DNA from: Saccharomycopsis fibuligera x Saccharomycopsis cf. fibuligera
Lineage: Eukaryota; Ascomycota; Saccharomycetes; Ascoideales; Saccharomycopsidaceae
Direction of reading: 5' to 3'
Length of the DNA: 64,000 nucleotides
Assembly (NCBI GenBank): GCA_001936135.1
Contig: CP012809.1
Coordinates: 3,273,501-3,337,500 of the forward strand
The translations under genes and the position numbers were made by a program. The notes beneath the pieces are model-generated. The model saw only the letters and a list, made by a program, of their open reading frames with translations. It was not told the DNA's origin and made no database searches. This document shows, in pieces, positions 1 through 9,099 of the stretch; positions within the stretch are counted from its first letter, which is position 1; the number at the start of each line of letters is the position of its first letter.

Positions 1-742
1 TCCATTTCTTCATTAATAAATCACCTTCAACGTATTCCATCAAAATGTAAGGGGATCTAAGTGGATTTAAAGAATGTATACCATAACTAATAACTTTAGG
101 AACCTTTAACCCAAGCTTGTATCTGGCAAAATCAAGAGTAGCCGCTTCACTTTGAATCTGTCTAGATGTAGCATATTCGGTCAACAACTTGTAAGGTATT
201 CTCAAGACAAAAGTTTTACCTGTACTAAATTCAATTTTATAAACTCTGTTATGCTTGCCTTCGTGAATACTGGTCATGGTCTTAACCACCACTTTTTCAT
301 CAGGTTTGAGTTCTTCATCACCGAGCAAATCTTTTAAGTTTTCTTTAAGAAAAACAGTATTGTCTGGGTTTTTCACCGGCTTTGGTAATGCTTCTCCTGA
401 TTCTTCAGATTTGGCAATTTTGTATAATTCGTGCACAACTTCATTCAAACCCTGAATAGAAAAGCTAGTGAATCTTTTCTCTTTTTCTTGCTTGTCATTC
501 TTGAGCCAAGTGCCCCATGTGTACTTGAAAAACATGTCTCTTTCTGGATCATTTTCTTCTGAAAGTTTGGTAAATACTGGTTTGACTTCTTCTTCTGATT
601 TCAATGTACTGTAGTTCTTGACAAAGGTGATACTGAATGGTTTAGAGAGTCTGGCAATTGATGCAGAGGCGGTTGATTGCTTCATACAAATACTAGTAGC
701 CAATCTAGCTCTAACGGACTTTGCCACTGTTTGCCTAAACAT
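1..742 (-). CDS. AIM9: AIM9/FMP29-like mitochondrial protein (3' part beyond window)
   Basis: The reading frame starts at the ATG at 742-740 and stays open to the left edge, so about 247 N-terminal codons are visible and the C-terminus is missing. The first 50 or so residues are rich in Arg, Ser and Ala with almost no acidic residues, as in a mitochondrial presequence. A block reading FKYTWGTWLKND near residue 73 and the following kinase-like segment (IHEGKHNRVYKIEF..., then LRIPYKL) match what I know of the Aim9/Fmp29 family, which are aminoglycoside-phosphotransferase-like mitochondrial proteins. The molecular function is not established; in S. cerevisiae loss affects mitochondrial inheritance. 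The next gene on the right lies on the same strand, with about 0.6 kb between. Identity is from motif memory, not a search. Confidence 0.8.
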   Translation of the reverse strand, partial: MFRQTVAKSVRARLATSICMKQSTASASIARLSKPFSITFVKNYSTLKSEEEVKPVFTKLSEENDPERDMFFKYTWGTWLKNDKQEKEKRFTSFSIQGLNEVVHELYKIAKSEESGEALPKPVKNPDNTVFLKENLKDLLGDEELKPDEKVVVKTMTSIHEGKHNRVYKIEFSTGKTFVLRIPYKLLTEYATSRQIQSEAATLDFARYKLGLKVPKVISYGIHSLNPLRSPYILMEYVEGDLLMKKW

Positions 743-1337
743 GACGAGTTATTAGGGAAATAGTAACGTTGCTCAAACAAGTTAGTATAAGAAACATGCA
801 AATCACAATAATCAACAAAGTTTTTAAGGGTTTCCTACATCAGTAGTTTTCCGAAATTTTTCACAAAATTATGAGCGCGCAGAGCTTAGTGAAAATCAGA
901 AAAAAAAAAAAAGGACTTTAGAGCCTCCGTATATTGTGAGACGATAGAGACGAATAACACTGAAAGTTGCAACCACGACAGTAAATGCTTGTAACTTGTC
1001 TGTTAAGATTTTCTAAAACGCCTTCTTTATGATTGTAACGATATACTTTTGAAACTATCAACTTTGTAGTCAAAAAAGGACAACAAAATAATTAAAATAA
1101 AAGTGTTATATTTGAACCAAGCAAATAAACCAATCGTAAAAACCCAAAGCTTCTGCAAATAATCTAGAAACAAACTATGTATATGAGCTAAAGTTTTTGC
1201 ATCAGACTCAATTAAAAGTAAATACAAGGAGTCAATGGATAACGGTGTGTGACATGCACAATACCACGCAAAAAGTATAACTATGAAGGGGGAAAAAAAA
1301 ATCTATAATACAATTGCAGCCATTTTCATGAGGCAGC
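743..1337. other. Intergenic: AIM9 promoter and downstream region of the PPR gene
   Basis: About 0.6 kb between two minus-strand genes. It holds an A run near 899-911 and AT-rich sequence. I see no supported gene. Confidence 0.6.
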
Positions 1338-3419
1338 TTAGAACTGTTTTTTCTTCAATAATCTATCAATCATATTAACAGGTTCCAACAAATTCTTCTT
1401 ATATCTTAACAATAATCTTCTTTGTCTAACATCTTCTGGTTCTTCTTTTTCCAAATCCAACTTGTGGAAATCGTCCTCGTTCATTGTCAAATCGTCAATC
1501 AAATATTGTGTGTACTTCACAGTATTCAATAAAACACTTTTAACTAACATTAATTCTCTATCTGAAGGTCTTGCATCACTTTGGAATAGATCAGTGAAAC
1601 TATTTGAAGTACGTAAAAAATTGGTGCATCGAAAGAAAATTTCATGGTTTTTTTCAATAGGAAGCTGCAAGTTAAAAAGAGCGCCCAAGTAGGAATGGAA
1701 AATGTGCAAGTCAGTTTCTTGATTCTCAAAAGACAAGACGTTTTCCTTACTAAGGCTGGAAATTTCATAGTAAAATTTAAGATTGGCGCGGCGCTTTTTT
1801 TCGATAAACAATTGTTTAGAGTGTCCAGTTTTACCATCAAATCTCTTTTCATTGAAAACCTGTTCATTGAGGTGGAAAACCTGGGTACCGTATGCTTTAT
1901 ACAATCTTGCCAATATGTAGTTGTTCTCGGATTGCAATAAAGACTTAATAAACACTTTCGCCTTCTCTTTGTCTTCAAAATTGTCTTCAGCAGTTTTAAG
2001 CAAAGAAACCAATTCGGTCTTCAAAACAGTACCCACTTGAGTTACCTTAACAGTCTTTTCCTTAAGGTTCAACCACTCTTTTATGAAAACAAAATCTAGC
2101 GCCTTTGGATTGGTAACAGTAATTTTTCCCAAAGCTTCATGTCCAGCAGCTTCAGATACTGAATTAATCAACTTAACCAAGGTCGTCAAAACAGGTCTGT
2201 TAGGTAAATATTTATTCTTATTAGGTTCTTCAAGTAGTCTGTTCACATTGCTGCCATTGTATATGCTCTCCAGATCAAAAATTTTGCCGGCAATTTCCTC
2301 CAAATTGTATTTTTCTAGATTGACAAAGTGCTCAAACAAACGATAAGCGACCAACTTCCTTGGGTCATCTTGTGGTTGAATTCTTGTAGCAGCGTTAGCA
2401 AAGCTAATCAATAATTTTAAATCAATTTTGAGAATCTTTACAGTTTGACCAACTCTAACGGAAGAAAGTGATCTTTCAGAAACAGAATCCAATAACTTGT
2501 CAAAAAGCATCACATATTGCTGTTGATCTTGCACATGTCTAAGACTGCTTAGCATAATGGTGTAGGTAAGATTATCAGCAGAATGAGGACCACTATAAGT
2601 CAAGCTTTCAAAAACTTTCCAAGCATAGCGTTGATTTTCAGGTACAGTGTTAATTAATGCAGACAACACCGAATTAATGTGGATAACAGAAACACCGATA
2701 ACATTCTTACCGTCAGCCTCCTGCTTTCGCTTAGATCTGTATTGAGAAACTAAGTCGTGATAAGACGTGTACAATTTCTCAACTTGATTTTTTGATAATG
2801 GCTCCCTCAGTTTCGCAAAACCATTAAACAAAATAGTGTACGTATGCTCATTACATGGCACATGCCATTTTTTTCTCCAATTTATCAGCTTGAATGCCAT
2901 GCTGTAGTTCTTAGAGTTCAAGTAGTACTCCAAGATATGATTCATACCCACAACACCATTATCCTTAGCAAGCTTGCACAACAAAAGGGCTTTCATATGA
3001 TGCCCTTTCTTTAACATTTTCAAAACATCTCGCTCAACAACATAAGAATCTTTCAACTGGAAGCCGCTGGTACCCAAGTAATTATACATCATTCTAAGAT
3101 CAGACAGCTGTAGTAATGCAATAGCGTCACCGGAGATATCTTCATTGGTTTGCAACTCTGATACACCCCTTTGCTGTACAAGATGTCTAAATTTTTGGTC
3201 ACTATAAGGTTTCATTCTTTGTTCTCTTATTTTGAGCTTTTGGCGTTCTAGCTTCTCTCTTTCTTCTCGTAATGATAATGGCCGGACATCATGAGTACGT
3301 TGAAAAATGCCGATCTTGGCCTTCACCTTGCCATACACGATTAAAGAGGTGGCAAATGATCGTACCAACCACGGCGTGGTACGGTGAACAGGTATGTTGC
3401 TCCCTACTATTCGAATCAT
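1338..3419 (-). CDS. Mitochondrial PPR-type RNA-processing/translation factor
   Basis: A 693-residue protein. The N-terminus (residues 1-30) is basic and Ser-rich without acidic residues, consistent with mitochondrial import. A charged coiled segment (about residues 48-70) precedes a largely helical protein with degenerate pentatricopeptide-like units: around residues 190-205 (EHTYTILFNGFAK) and around 285-300 (NLTYTIMLSSLRH), separated by about 90 residues and each fitting the 35-residue helix-turn-helix PPR pattern. Such proteins bind organellar RNA. The closest named candidate is CCM1 (15S rRNA/intron processing factor), but other PPR factors fit equally well, so I give no symbol. It diverges from the COP9-subunit gene on the right across a promoter of about 0.3 kb. 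Confidence 0.6.
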   Translation of the reverse strand: MIRIVGSNIPVHRTTPWLVRSFATSLIVYGKVKAKIGIFQRTHDVRPLSLREEREKLERQKLKIREQRMKPYSDQKFRHLVQQRGVSELQTNEDISGDAIALLQLSDLRMMYNYLGTSGFQLKDSYVVERDVLKMLKKGHHMKALLLCKLAKDNGVVGMNHILEYYLNSKNYSMAFKLINWRKKWHVPCNEHTYTILFNGFAKLREPLSKNQVEKLYTSYHDLVSQYRSKRKQEADGKNVIGVSVIHINSVLSALINTVPENQRYAWKVFESLTYSGPHSADNLTYTIMLSSLRHVQDQQQYVMLFDKLLDSVSERSLSSVRVGQTVKILKIDLKLLISFANAATRIQPQDDPRKLVAYRLFEHFVNLEKYNLEEIAGKIFDLESIYNGSNVNRLLEEPNKNKYLPNRPVLTTLVKLINSVSEAAGHEALGKITVTNPKALDFVFIKEWLNLKEKTVKVTQVGTVLKTELVSLLKTAEDNFEDKEKAKVFIKSLLQSENNYILARLYKAYGTQVFHLNEQVFNEKRFDGKTGHSKQLFIEKKRRANLKFYYEISSLSKENVLSFENQETDLHIFHSYLGALFNLQLPIEKNHEIFFRCTNFLRTSNSFTDLFQSDARPSDRELMLVKSVLLNTVKYTQYLIDDLTMNEDDFHKLDLEKEEPEDVRQRRLLLRYKKNLLEPVNMIDRLLKKKQF

Positions 3420-3727
3420 TTCTGGAGCGTGAGGAGGGTAGTGCTGTTACTGCTGGGCCCACTTCATGTTCTGATGTGAAGCAATGAGCTTCGCTATATA
3501 TACACAAAAAAGTAAAAAAAAAAAATTCTTTTCTCGGAGACGTCAGGAGCATCGCTGTGCGTTTAGCAAATTCCTCGGAGCACCTCCGCGCGGTCAAGGC
3601 AAAGACTTCATCATCAAACAATTCCAGCCGCCATCAACAAACTTTAACGGTCTTAAACAGCCGTCACTCCACGACAACTAGCAGCGCTGACAGACACTAT
3701 AGCCGCATACCAGGATTATAAATCATA
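3420..3727. promoter_or_regulatory. Divergent promoter between the PPR gene and the CSN1-like gene
   Basis: The region has an A-rich run near 3514-3524. A CTCGGAG motif occurs twice (near 3533 and 3573), and there is a CRE-like GACGTCAG near 3539. The spacing fits a shared bidirectional promoter; factor assignment is inference. Confidence 0.5.
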
Positions 3728-5266
3728 ATGGCAACAGGTAGGTAGTCTAATAGATGGTTTTGGTATCTTAATTGTTTGCTGAGTTTACTAATAGTCAACC
3801 CTCTAGATACGAACACCCTGACAACTGATGGCGTCAGCTATTATATCAAAGAATATGACGGTAAGTGAGATAGTTTCATTGTTGCTAATGTCAAAAAAAA
3901 AAAAAAAAAAAAAAAAAACGTGCTAACAAGTCTCGAAGACATTCCTAAAATAGAGGTACTTTACCATATTGCCACAAACTCTGACGATCTAAAATTTGAA
4001 GCGGCAAGTGCTGGGCTCAAATTGATCAACGAACACAAATATGGAATCGAGTACTTCAAGGCGTTAAACAAAATAATAACAAATGGGAATGGAGCCACGG
4101 GAACATCTCCGGAGAAAAGTTTAAGATTGTTAGAGCAAGGAGTCGAAAAAAGTGTAAAAGAATATCAGGACAGGCTTGACTTTCTTGCAGAAACATTACG
4201 CTCCGAGGAAGGAAATGATGACGAGGACGGTCATGGGGGCAAGTCAGAATTTACCGCAGCAACAAAAGAGCTAAGAGATTGCAGTTTTCGATTGTCAATT
4301 TTATATTTGGCTAATAATGAATACACAAATGCGTTCGCCACTCTCAACATTTTGGCTCCACACTATCCTGGGTCTGAGTATACTTTTAGAGACTACGAAC
4401 GGCTATGTTTCATTTCCTATATTTCAAAGCGCTTTGAGAAATTTGATGGCCTAAAAAGCAAACTTGACGATTTGTACGCAAGCACTAAGAAGTACAAAAC
4501 GCGTGTATCTAAAGAGGAAGCAATCAGTTTTTGGAAAATCAGATGGTCTATTTTGATGGCTAATTTCCAATTGGAGCGTTACGAAAGTGTGAAGAAACTA
4601 TTTATCAAGCTAATTAAGGCAGAAACTATTGAAGGTGTGAGCGCATTAGAGGTTTTGAATAGCAGTCTAATATCGAAAGCGGATATAGATTATGACTACA
4701 ATTGCGACAACTATATCACAAGGCGCGACGTGTTGTTGGCGGTTATTTTTTCTTCACTTGCATCAAGTAGCGATAAGGATATTAAAGCTTTCATCAAGAA
4801 TGAAGTTGTTGAATCCTTCTTTGAAGAGGATTCTTTTGTGCTAAATTACGTTCAATCATTGATGCAAAAGAAATTTTCTGATATTACAAAGTGGCAAACG
4901 AAAATTGAAAATGACTCGGTCAAGCACAACTATAATATCAGCCTAGCAAATTGGAACCACATAAAACAGATGATTAGATTGAGACTATTTTTGTTTTATT
5001 TTTCATTCATTGATCAAGTAGGGGTGAAGGATATGGCGGACAGACTTCATATTGCCGAATCTGAGCTTTTCAACGAGGTGCTTGAACTCATACAAATTTT
5101 GAATCTAAACATAACATATGATCCAATTCAAGAGGCATTTGTTAACTCAGATAAAGGAATTATGCGTCAGTGCGAAGATTTTAGCGTTGTACACGCTAAG
5201 CTAAAGGCTGATTGTGAGAGCACCATCGTGCAATCTCTTGTGCTAAGAGGGTTGTCCGAAAAATAA
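3728..5266 (+). CDS. COP9 signalosome subunit 1-like PCI protein (two introns)
   Basis: The best model is exon 1 3728-3737, exon 2 3807-3864 and exon 3 3931-5266, giving 467 aa. The spliced N-terminus has Y-x3-Y-x-G followed by a block (IEVLYHIATNSDDLKFEA) that lines up with the conserved start of Csn1. The C-terminus is a PCI domain (MADRLHIAESELFNEVLELIQ), followed by the Csn1-style tail ending in LVLRGL. Csn1 is an Rpn7 paralogue scaffolding the COP9 signalosome, which removes Nedd8 from cullins; S. cerevisiae Pci8/Csn11 is a diverged relative. Rpn7 itself is less likely because its hallmark mid-region is not conserved. Intron 1 has a TACTAAT branch point. Intron 2 has TGCTAAC three nucleotides before its AAG acceptor and contains a 26-A run. 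The frame closes only with a GTGAGA donor at 3865, not the stronger GTAAGT at 3861. Confidence 0.65.
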
Positions 5267-5732
5267 ATAGGGATAACTAGAACTAATGAACGCCATATTT
5301 TACCTTACTAACTCTAGTGCTGTTTCACGTTTATCTACTAATGGCTGGCTGGTTCTAAGTGTAGAAGTGCGTGATATATTAGTATCCGAAATTGGAATTT
5401 TTTTGCAACACTCGCAGTAATCTGTCTTCCTCATTAGGAAGTATTCACGCGTGCTGCTGCAGCACCGAACAATGCGCGAATACAGTATTTTGCTGCACTC
5501 TTATGCCGCCGAAAACAGTGGATTTCGTGCTTCTACTGCATTCTTTTAACATGGACTGCTGTGGTACTCTTTTACATTTATCACAGTTCTTTTGTCTATA
5601 AAAGATTGCAAATTCTCAAGTTTGTAAAAGCAATGTCACAAATAAATCAATTATCTGTGCTCCTATTTGCAAATAACTCACTTGATATTAGCTTCTTGAG
5701 CTATTCACTCGTTTTTTGATCTTTTTAACAAA
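5267..5732 (+). promoter_or_regulatory. Adhesin promoter with TATA box
   Basis: A TATAAAAG box lies at about 5597-5604, about 130 bp before the adhesin ATG. Upstream is CTG/CAC-rich sequence (about 5450-5560) that is less AT-rich than its surroundings. No gene is supported here. Confidence 0.6.
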
Positions 5733-8438
5733 ATGAGGTTTAACGTTCTTTCGTTCGCTTTCCTCAACTTATTATCTTTGGTTGCTGCTGAAAATGGAGA
5801 TTATGATCACAGATATGCAATCAGCAATAGCTCTGCCTGTGAGATGAAAAATTCACCATCAGGCTCTGGTTTTGATGCTATTTTTTACGAGTATCCTTTG
5901 TTTGTTGGCTACGACGAAAACTTTATCAAGCACGGCTACAGAAGCAATAAAGAAGTTGCTTCAACTACTGGTGTCACTGACATTAATTTCTATAACAACC
6001 CAGGTAACACAAAAGCTCATAAGGGTAAAATTTATGGACAGGAAATTTATGTTTCCAACTTTTCTTTGCAGCTCACTGGTTACTTCTATGCTGATCAGTC
6101 TGGTTACTACGAAGTTATTTTTACTGGTACTGATGATGGTCTTGTTATGTATATGGGTGAAGGTGCTTTTTCTTGCTGCAACAGCTCTTACATTGATACT
6201 TCCGATTTAAACAACGAAGTGATTTACACGACTGGGTCTATTGGAAATGGTGACAAGGACACGTTTGCTACTAGATTTATTTACCTTCAAGAAGGTTTTT
6301 ACTACCCTGTGAGAATTTCTTACGTTAACATGGTATATTGGGCCGAAATGAATCTCGTTGTTACAAAACCTGATGGGACTAATATTACAGACTTTACCAA
6401 TGTTTATCAGTTTGCCGAAAACAAGCAAGATTCTGGCTCCTGTGAGGTTGTTACTCATACTACTGAACGTTCTACCACCACTACTACCAAGACTTGGTCC
6501 GGCAGTTATACACACTACTCTACCACAACTTATTCCAACCCCTCTTCTCCAGTGGAAGTTATTGTTGATATTCCAAGAACCACTTCGACTACCACAACTG
6601 CTTGGACCGGTGCTGCTACATCTACTACTTCAACTACGTCTGGTAAGTACAGTGAGTCACTAGAAGTTATTGTTGAGATTCCAAAAGTAACGACCACTAC
6701 TACTTCTCAATGGTCCAACTCATATTTTTCAACAACAACTACTACTGCTGGTAAATATAGTGAGTCAGTGGATGTTATTATTGAAAAGCCAAGAACTACT
6801 ACTACCACCACTACTGCTTGGACAGGGACTAAGGTCTCTACTACTACTAAATATCCATCCAATGTTAGCTCACCAGTGGAAGTGATTGTTGAAGTTCCAA
6901 AAACCACGAAGACTGTTACTGAGCAATGGAGTGAACCTTACGTCTCCACCACCTCAACAACTTCTGGCAAGTACAGTGAATCTGTTGAAATTATTATTGA
7001 AACTCCAAGAACTACTACTACCACCACTACTGCTTGGACAGGGACTAAGGTCTCTACTACTACTAAATATCCATCCAGTGTTAGCTCACCAGTGGAAGTG
7101 ATTGTTGAAGTTCCAAAAACCACGAAGACTGTTACTGAGCAATGGAGTGAACCTTACGTCTCCACCACCTCAACAACTTCTGGCAAGTACAGTGAATCTG
7201 TTGAAATTATTATTGAAACTCCAAGAGAAACAACCACTACTACCACCTACTGGGACAGCTCAATTCTTTCCACCTCAACTTCTTTCCCTTCAGAATCGTC
7301 TTCTCCAGTTGTCGTAATTATTGAAAAGCCAAAAACCACCTTCACTGTCACTACTAACTGGGATAAGCAATTTAGCTCCACTACGACTACTACTGAAGGC
7401 GCTTACAACCAAACAATTGAAGTTATTATTGAGACTCCAACAACATTGCCTATCATCACCACTACTGAAAGCTGGTCCAATTCGGTGACTTCTACTAGTA
7501 CAAAATATCCTGCCGGTGGCAATGGAACAATAACCGTGATTATTGATGTACCTTACCCAACCACTTCTTCTCCTATTTACAGTAACACCACTACCTCAAA
7601 TTTGTTGGATAGTCTGTCCAACTCTATTGGCAGTACCACGTTAAATAATTTGACAAGTTTTGCCACTGAATATTCCTCTCAGCCTGTTGTTACTGAATCA
7701 AGTACCTCTTCCTTGTCTTCTTCATTCAATACATCTTCTTTCCTTTCCATCCCACCTGCTGAGTCCACCCAAGTTTCTTCCTCCACTACACCAATTACAT
7801 CAACTCCAGATGAATCATCTACCGTGACCACCGATATATTTTCATCTTCCTCAGCCCTAGTTGTAACCTCACCGCTCTCTTCATCTTCATTTTCAACTTC
7901 ATCTTCAGAATCATCCACCTACCTAAGTTTTGGCTCTTCTTTTAATTCTTCGGTTGTCTCCTCAATTCCTCCTAGTGCCTCATCCTCATTATCATCCTCT
8001 TCCTCCTCCGCATCCACATCCGCATCCTCAGCCTCAGCCTCTTGGTCTTCCAACACCCCCGCCTCATTGCCTTCACAAAGCGCCATTGGCTCTTCTTTCG
8101 TCTCGGCTAGTGGAACTGGAGTAACTTTATCTGCTACTTTGCCTGATGTTACTGTTACAGATGTTTCTTCTCTTGTCTCCACTATAATCCAAAAGTCTTC
8201 TGTCACTGAAACTGACTCCACTCTTGCTGACGTTGGACATGAAACTTTGCCAATTACTGCACTTTCAGCTGCACCTTCATCCAACGTTTCAAGTGTTGAA
8301 TTGTATTCAAGCACCACTGATTTGTTTTCCCAGTCAAGCTCAGCATCGATCGAGGCTTACGAGGGAGCTGGGTCAAAGGTGTTTTCCTCTGCATCTATCC
8401 TTTTCGGTTTACTTGCACCAGCTCTTATATTCATTTGA
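5733..8438 (+). CDS. GPI-anchored cell-wall adhesin with GLEYA/PA14-like lectin domain
   Basis: 901 residues with classic yeast adhesin architecture. A signal peptide (about 1-19) is followed by an N-terminal GLEYA-type domain (about 45-225). That domain includes the Asp-Asp of the Ca-dependent sugar site in FTGTDDGLVMYMG and the GAFSCCN cysteine pair. Next come Thr-rich repeats of about 36 and 72 residues (about 240-610) built on TTTTT-x-W and VIVE(V/I)P blocks, then a Ser-rich stalk (about 630-875). A C-terminal hydrophobic stretch after EGAGSK fits a GPI-attachment signal. The expected role is surface display and binding to glycans or other cells (flocculation, adhesion or biofilm). Two 216-bp repeat copies are nearly identical, so repeat number is probably variable. 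The domain family is clear; ligand and orthologue are unknown. Confidence 0.9.
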   Translation: MRFNVLSFAFLNLLSLVAAENGDYDHRYAISNSSACEMKNSPSGSGFDAIFYEYPLFVGYDENFIKHGYRSNKEVASTTGVTDINFYNNPGNTKAHKGKIYGQEIYVSNFSLQLTGYFYADQSGYYEVIFTGTDDGLVMYMGEGAFSCCNSSYIDTSDLNNEVIYTTGSIGNGDKDTFATRFIYLQEGFYYPVRISYVNMVYWAEMNLVVTKPDGTNITDFTNVYQFAENKQDSGSCEVVTHTTERSTTTTTKTWSGSYTHYSTTTYSNPSSPVEVIVDIPRTTSTTTTAWTGAATSTTSTTSGKYSESLEVIVEIPKVTTTTTSQWSNSYFSTTTTTAGKYSESVDVIIEKPRTTTTTTTAWTGTKVSTTTKYPSNVSSPVEVIVEVPKTTKTVTEQWSEPYVSTTSTTSGKYSESVEIIIETPRTTTTTTTAWTGTKVSTTTKYPSSVSSPVEVIVEVPKTTKTVTEQWSEPYVSTTSTTSGKYSESVEIIIETPRETTTTTTYWDSSILSTSTSFPSESSSPVVVIIEKPKTTFTVTTNWDKQFSSTTTTTEGAYNQTIEVIIETPTTLPIITTTESWSNSVTSTSTKYPAGGNGTITVIIDVPYPTTSSPIYSNTTTSNLLDSLSNSIGSTTLNNLTSFATEYSSQPVVTESSTSSLSSSFNTSSFLSIPPAESTQVSSSTTPITSTPDESSTVTTDIFSSSSALVVTSPLSSSSFSTSSSESSTYLSFGSSFNSSVVSSIPPSASSSLSSSSSSASTSASSASASWSSNTPASLPSQSAIGSSFVSASGTGVTLSATLPDVTVTDVSSLVSTIIQKSSVTETDSTLADVGHETLPITALSAAPSSNVSSVELYSSTTDLFSQSSSASIEAYEGAGSKVFSSASILFGLLAPALIFI
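6795..7226 (+). repeat. Near-identical 216-bp tandem duplication inside the adhesin
   Basis: Copy 1 is 6795-7010 and copy 2 is 7011-7226. Reading them side by side I find one difference, A at 6862 versus G at 7078 (Asn to Ser). Each copy adds exactly 72 codons. Related but diverged units flank them from about 6470 to 7560. Confidence 0.95.
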
Positions 8439-9099
8439 GTTGTTTCTCTTGCAATGCTATTAAATGTGCCAGTTTTTTTCTTTTTTATTCTAATTCTATT
8501 GGTTTGGTTGAATTTTTTCCGCTAGTATATTTTTTCATTTTGACTTTATGAATGAGACCTTTCAGTCTGTCAACTTCACTTTCTTACCTTTCGATTTTTT
8601 TTTTCCGATCAATCGTTTTTACAAGCATTTTTCGTTTTATTTTCAAACTTCGTCTATACTCTGAATACAACATTCTTCTATCTACTTTAAGTGCTATTTT
8701 TATTTATAAACTGTACCAGAAGAAATAGTATTTACAGGGAGGTTAGTCATACCTATAATAGTGAAGGAATGGCGTTTACTGTAGACTGAGTTACGTGGTA
8801 ACACGGACTTATTTTCTTGTCTCTTTTGTTATGGTATATATCTCTAAACAAAATCAGTCTTACTTTTCAAATATATGCTATTTCATTTTTCACATATTTT
8901 GATGAAAAGTTTTCATTGCATCTTTGGTGTTGTGTGCCTTAGTAAGCATGTGTGTGTTTATTTGATTGATTTCTGCGTAGAGCACAGTTTATCTCAAGCG
9001 GGAAGTTTTACCTGACGGTCCGGAATAAAATATGTCATTCTTTATAATCTGAATAAATCTTAATAGAAGCAATTTAGATTACATATATATACAGAATAT
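8439..9099. other. Convergent intergenic region (adhesin / ICP55 3' ends)
   Basis: AT-rich 0.66 kb between convergent genes, with T-rich tracts after the adhesin stop (8470-8640) suited to 3' end formation. No gene seen. Confidence 0.6.

Noticed and set aside
3920-3930. Treating the CSN1-like gene as starting at 3920
   Set aside because: That position is a GTG inside the branch-point region of intron 2. Upstream exons restore a proper ATG and the conserved N-terminal block.
7919-8317. 132-aa antisense frame over the Ser-rich adhesin stalk (acidic, Glu-rich)
   Set aside because: Antisense of TCN/TCC Ser codons reads as Glu/Gly/Asp. It is a shadow of the adhesin gene.
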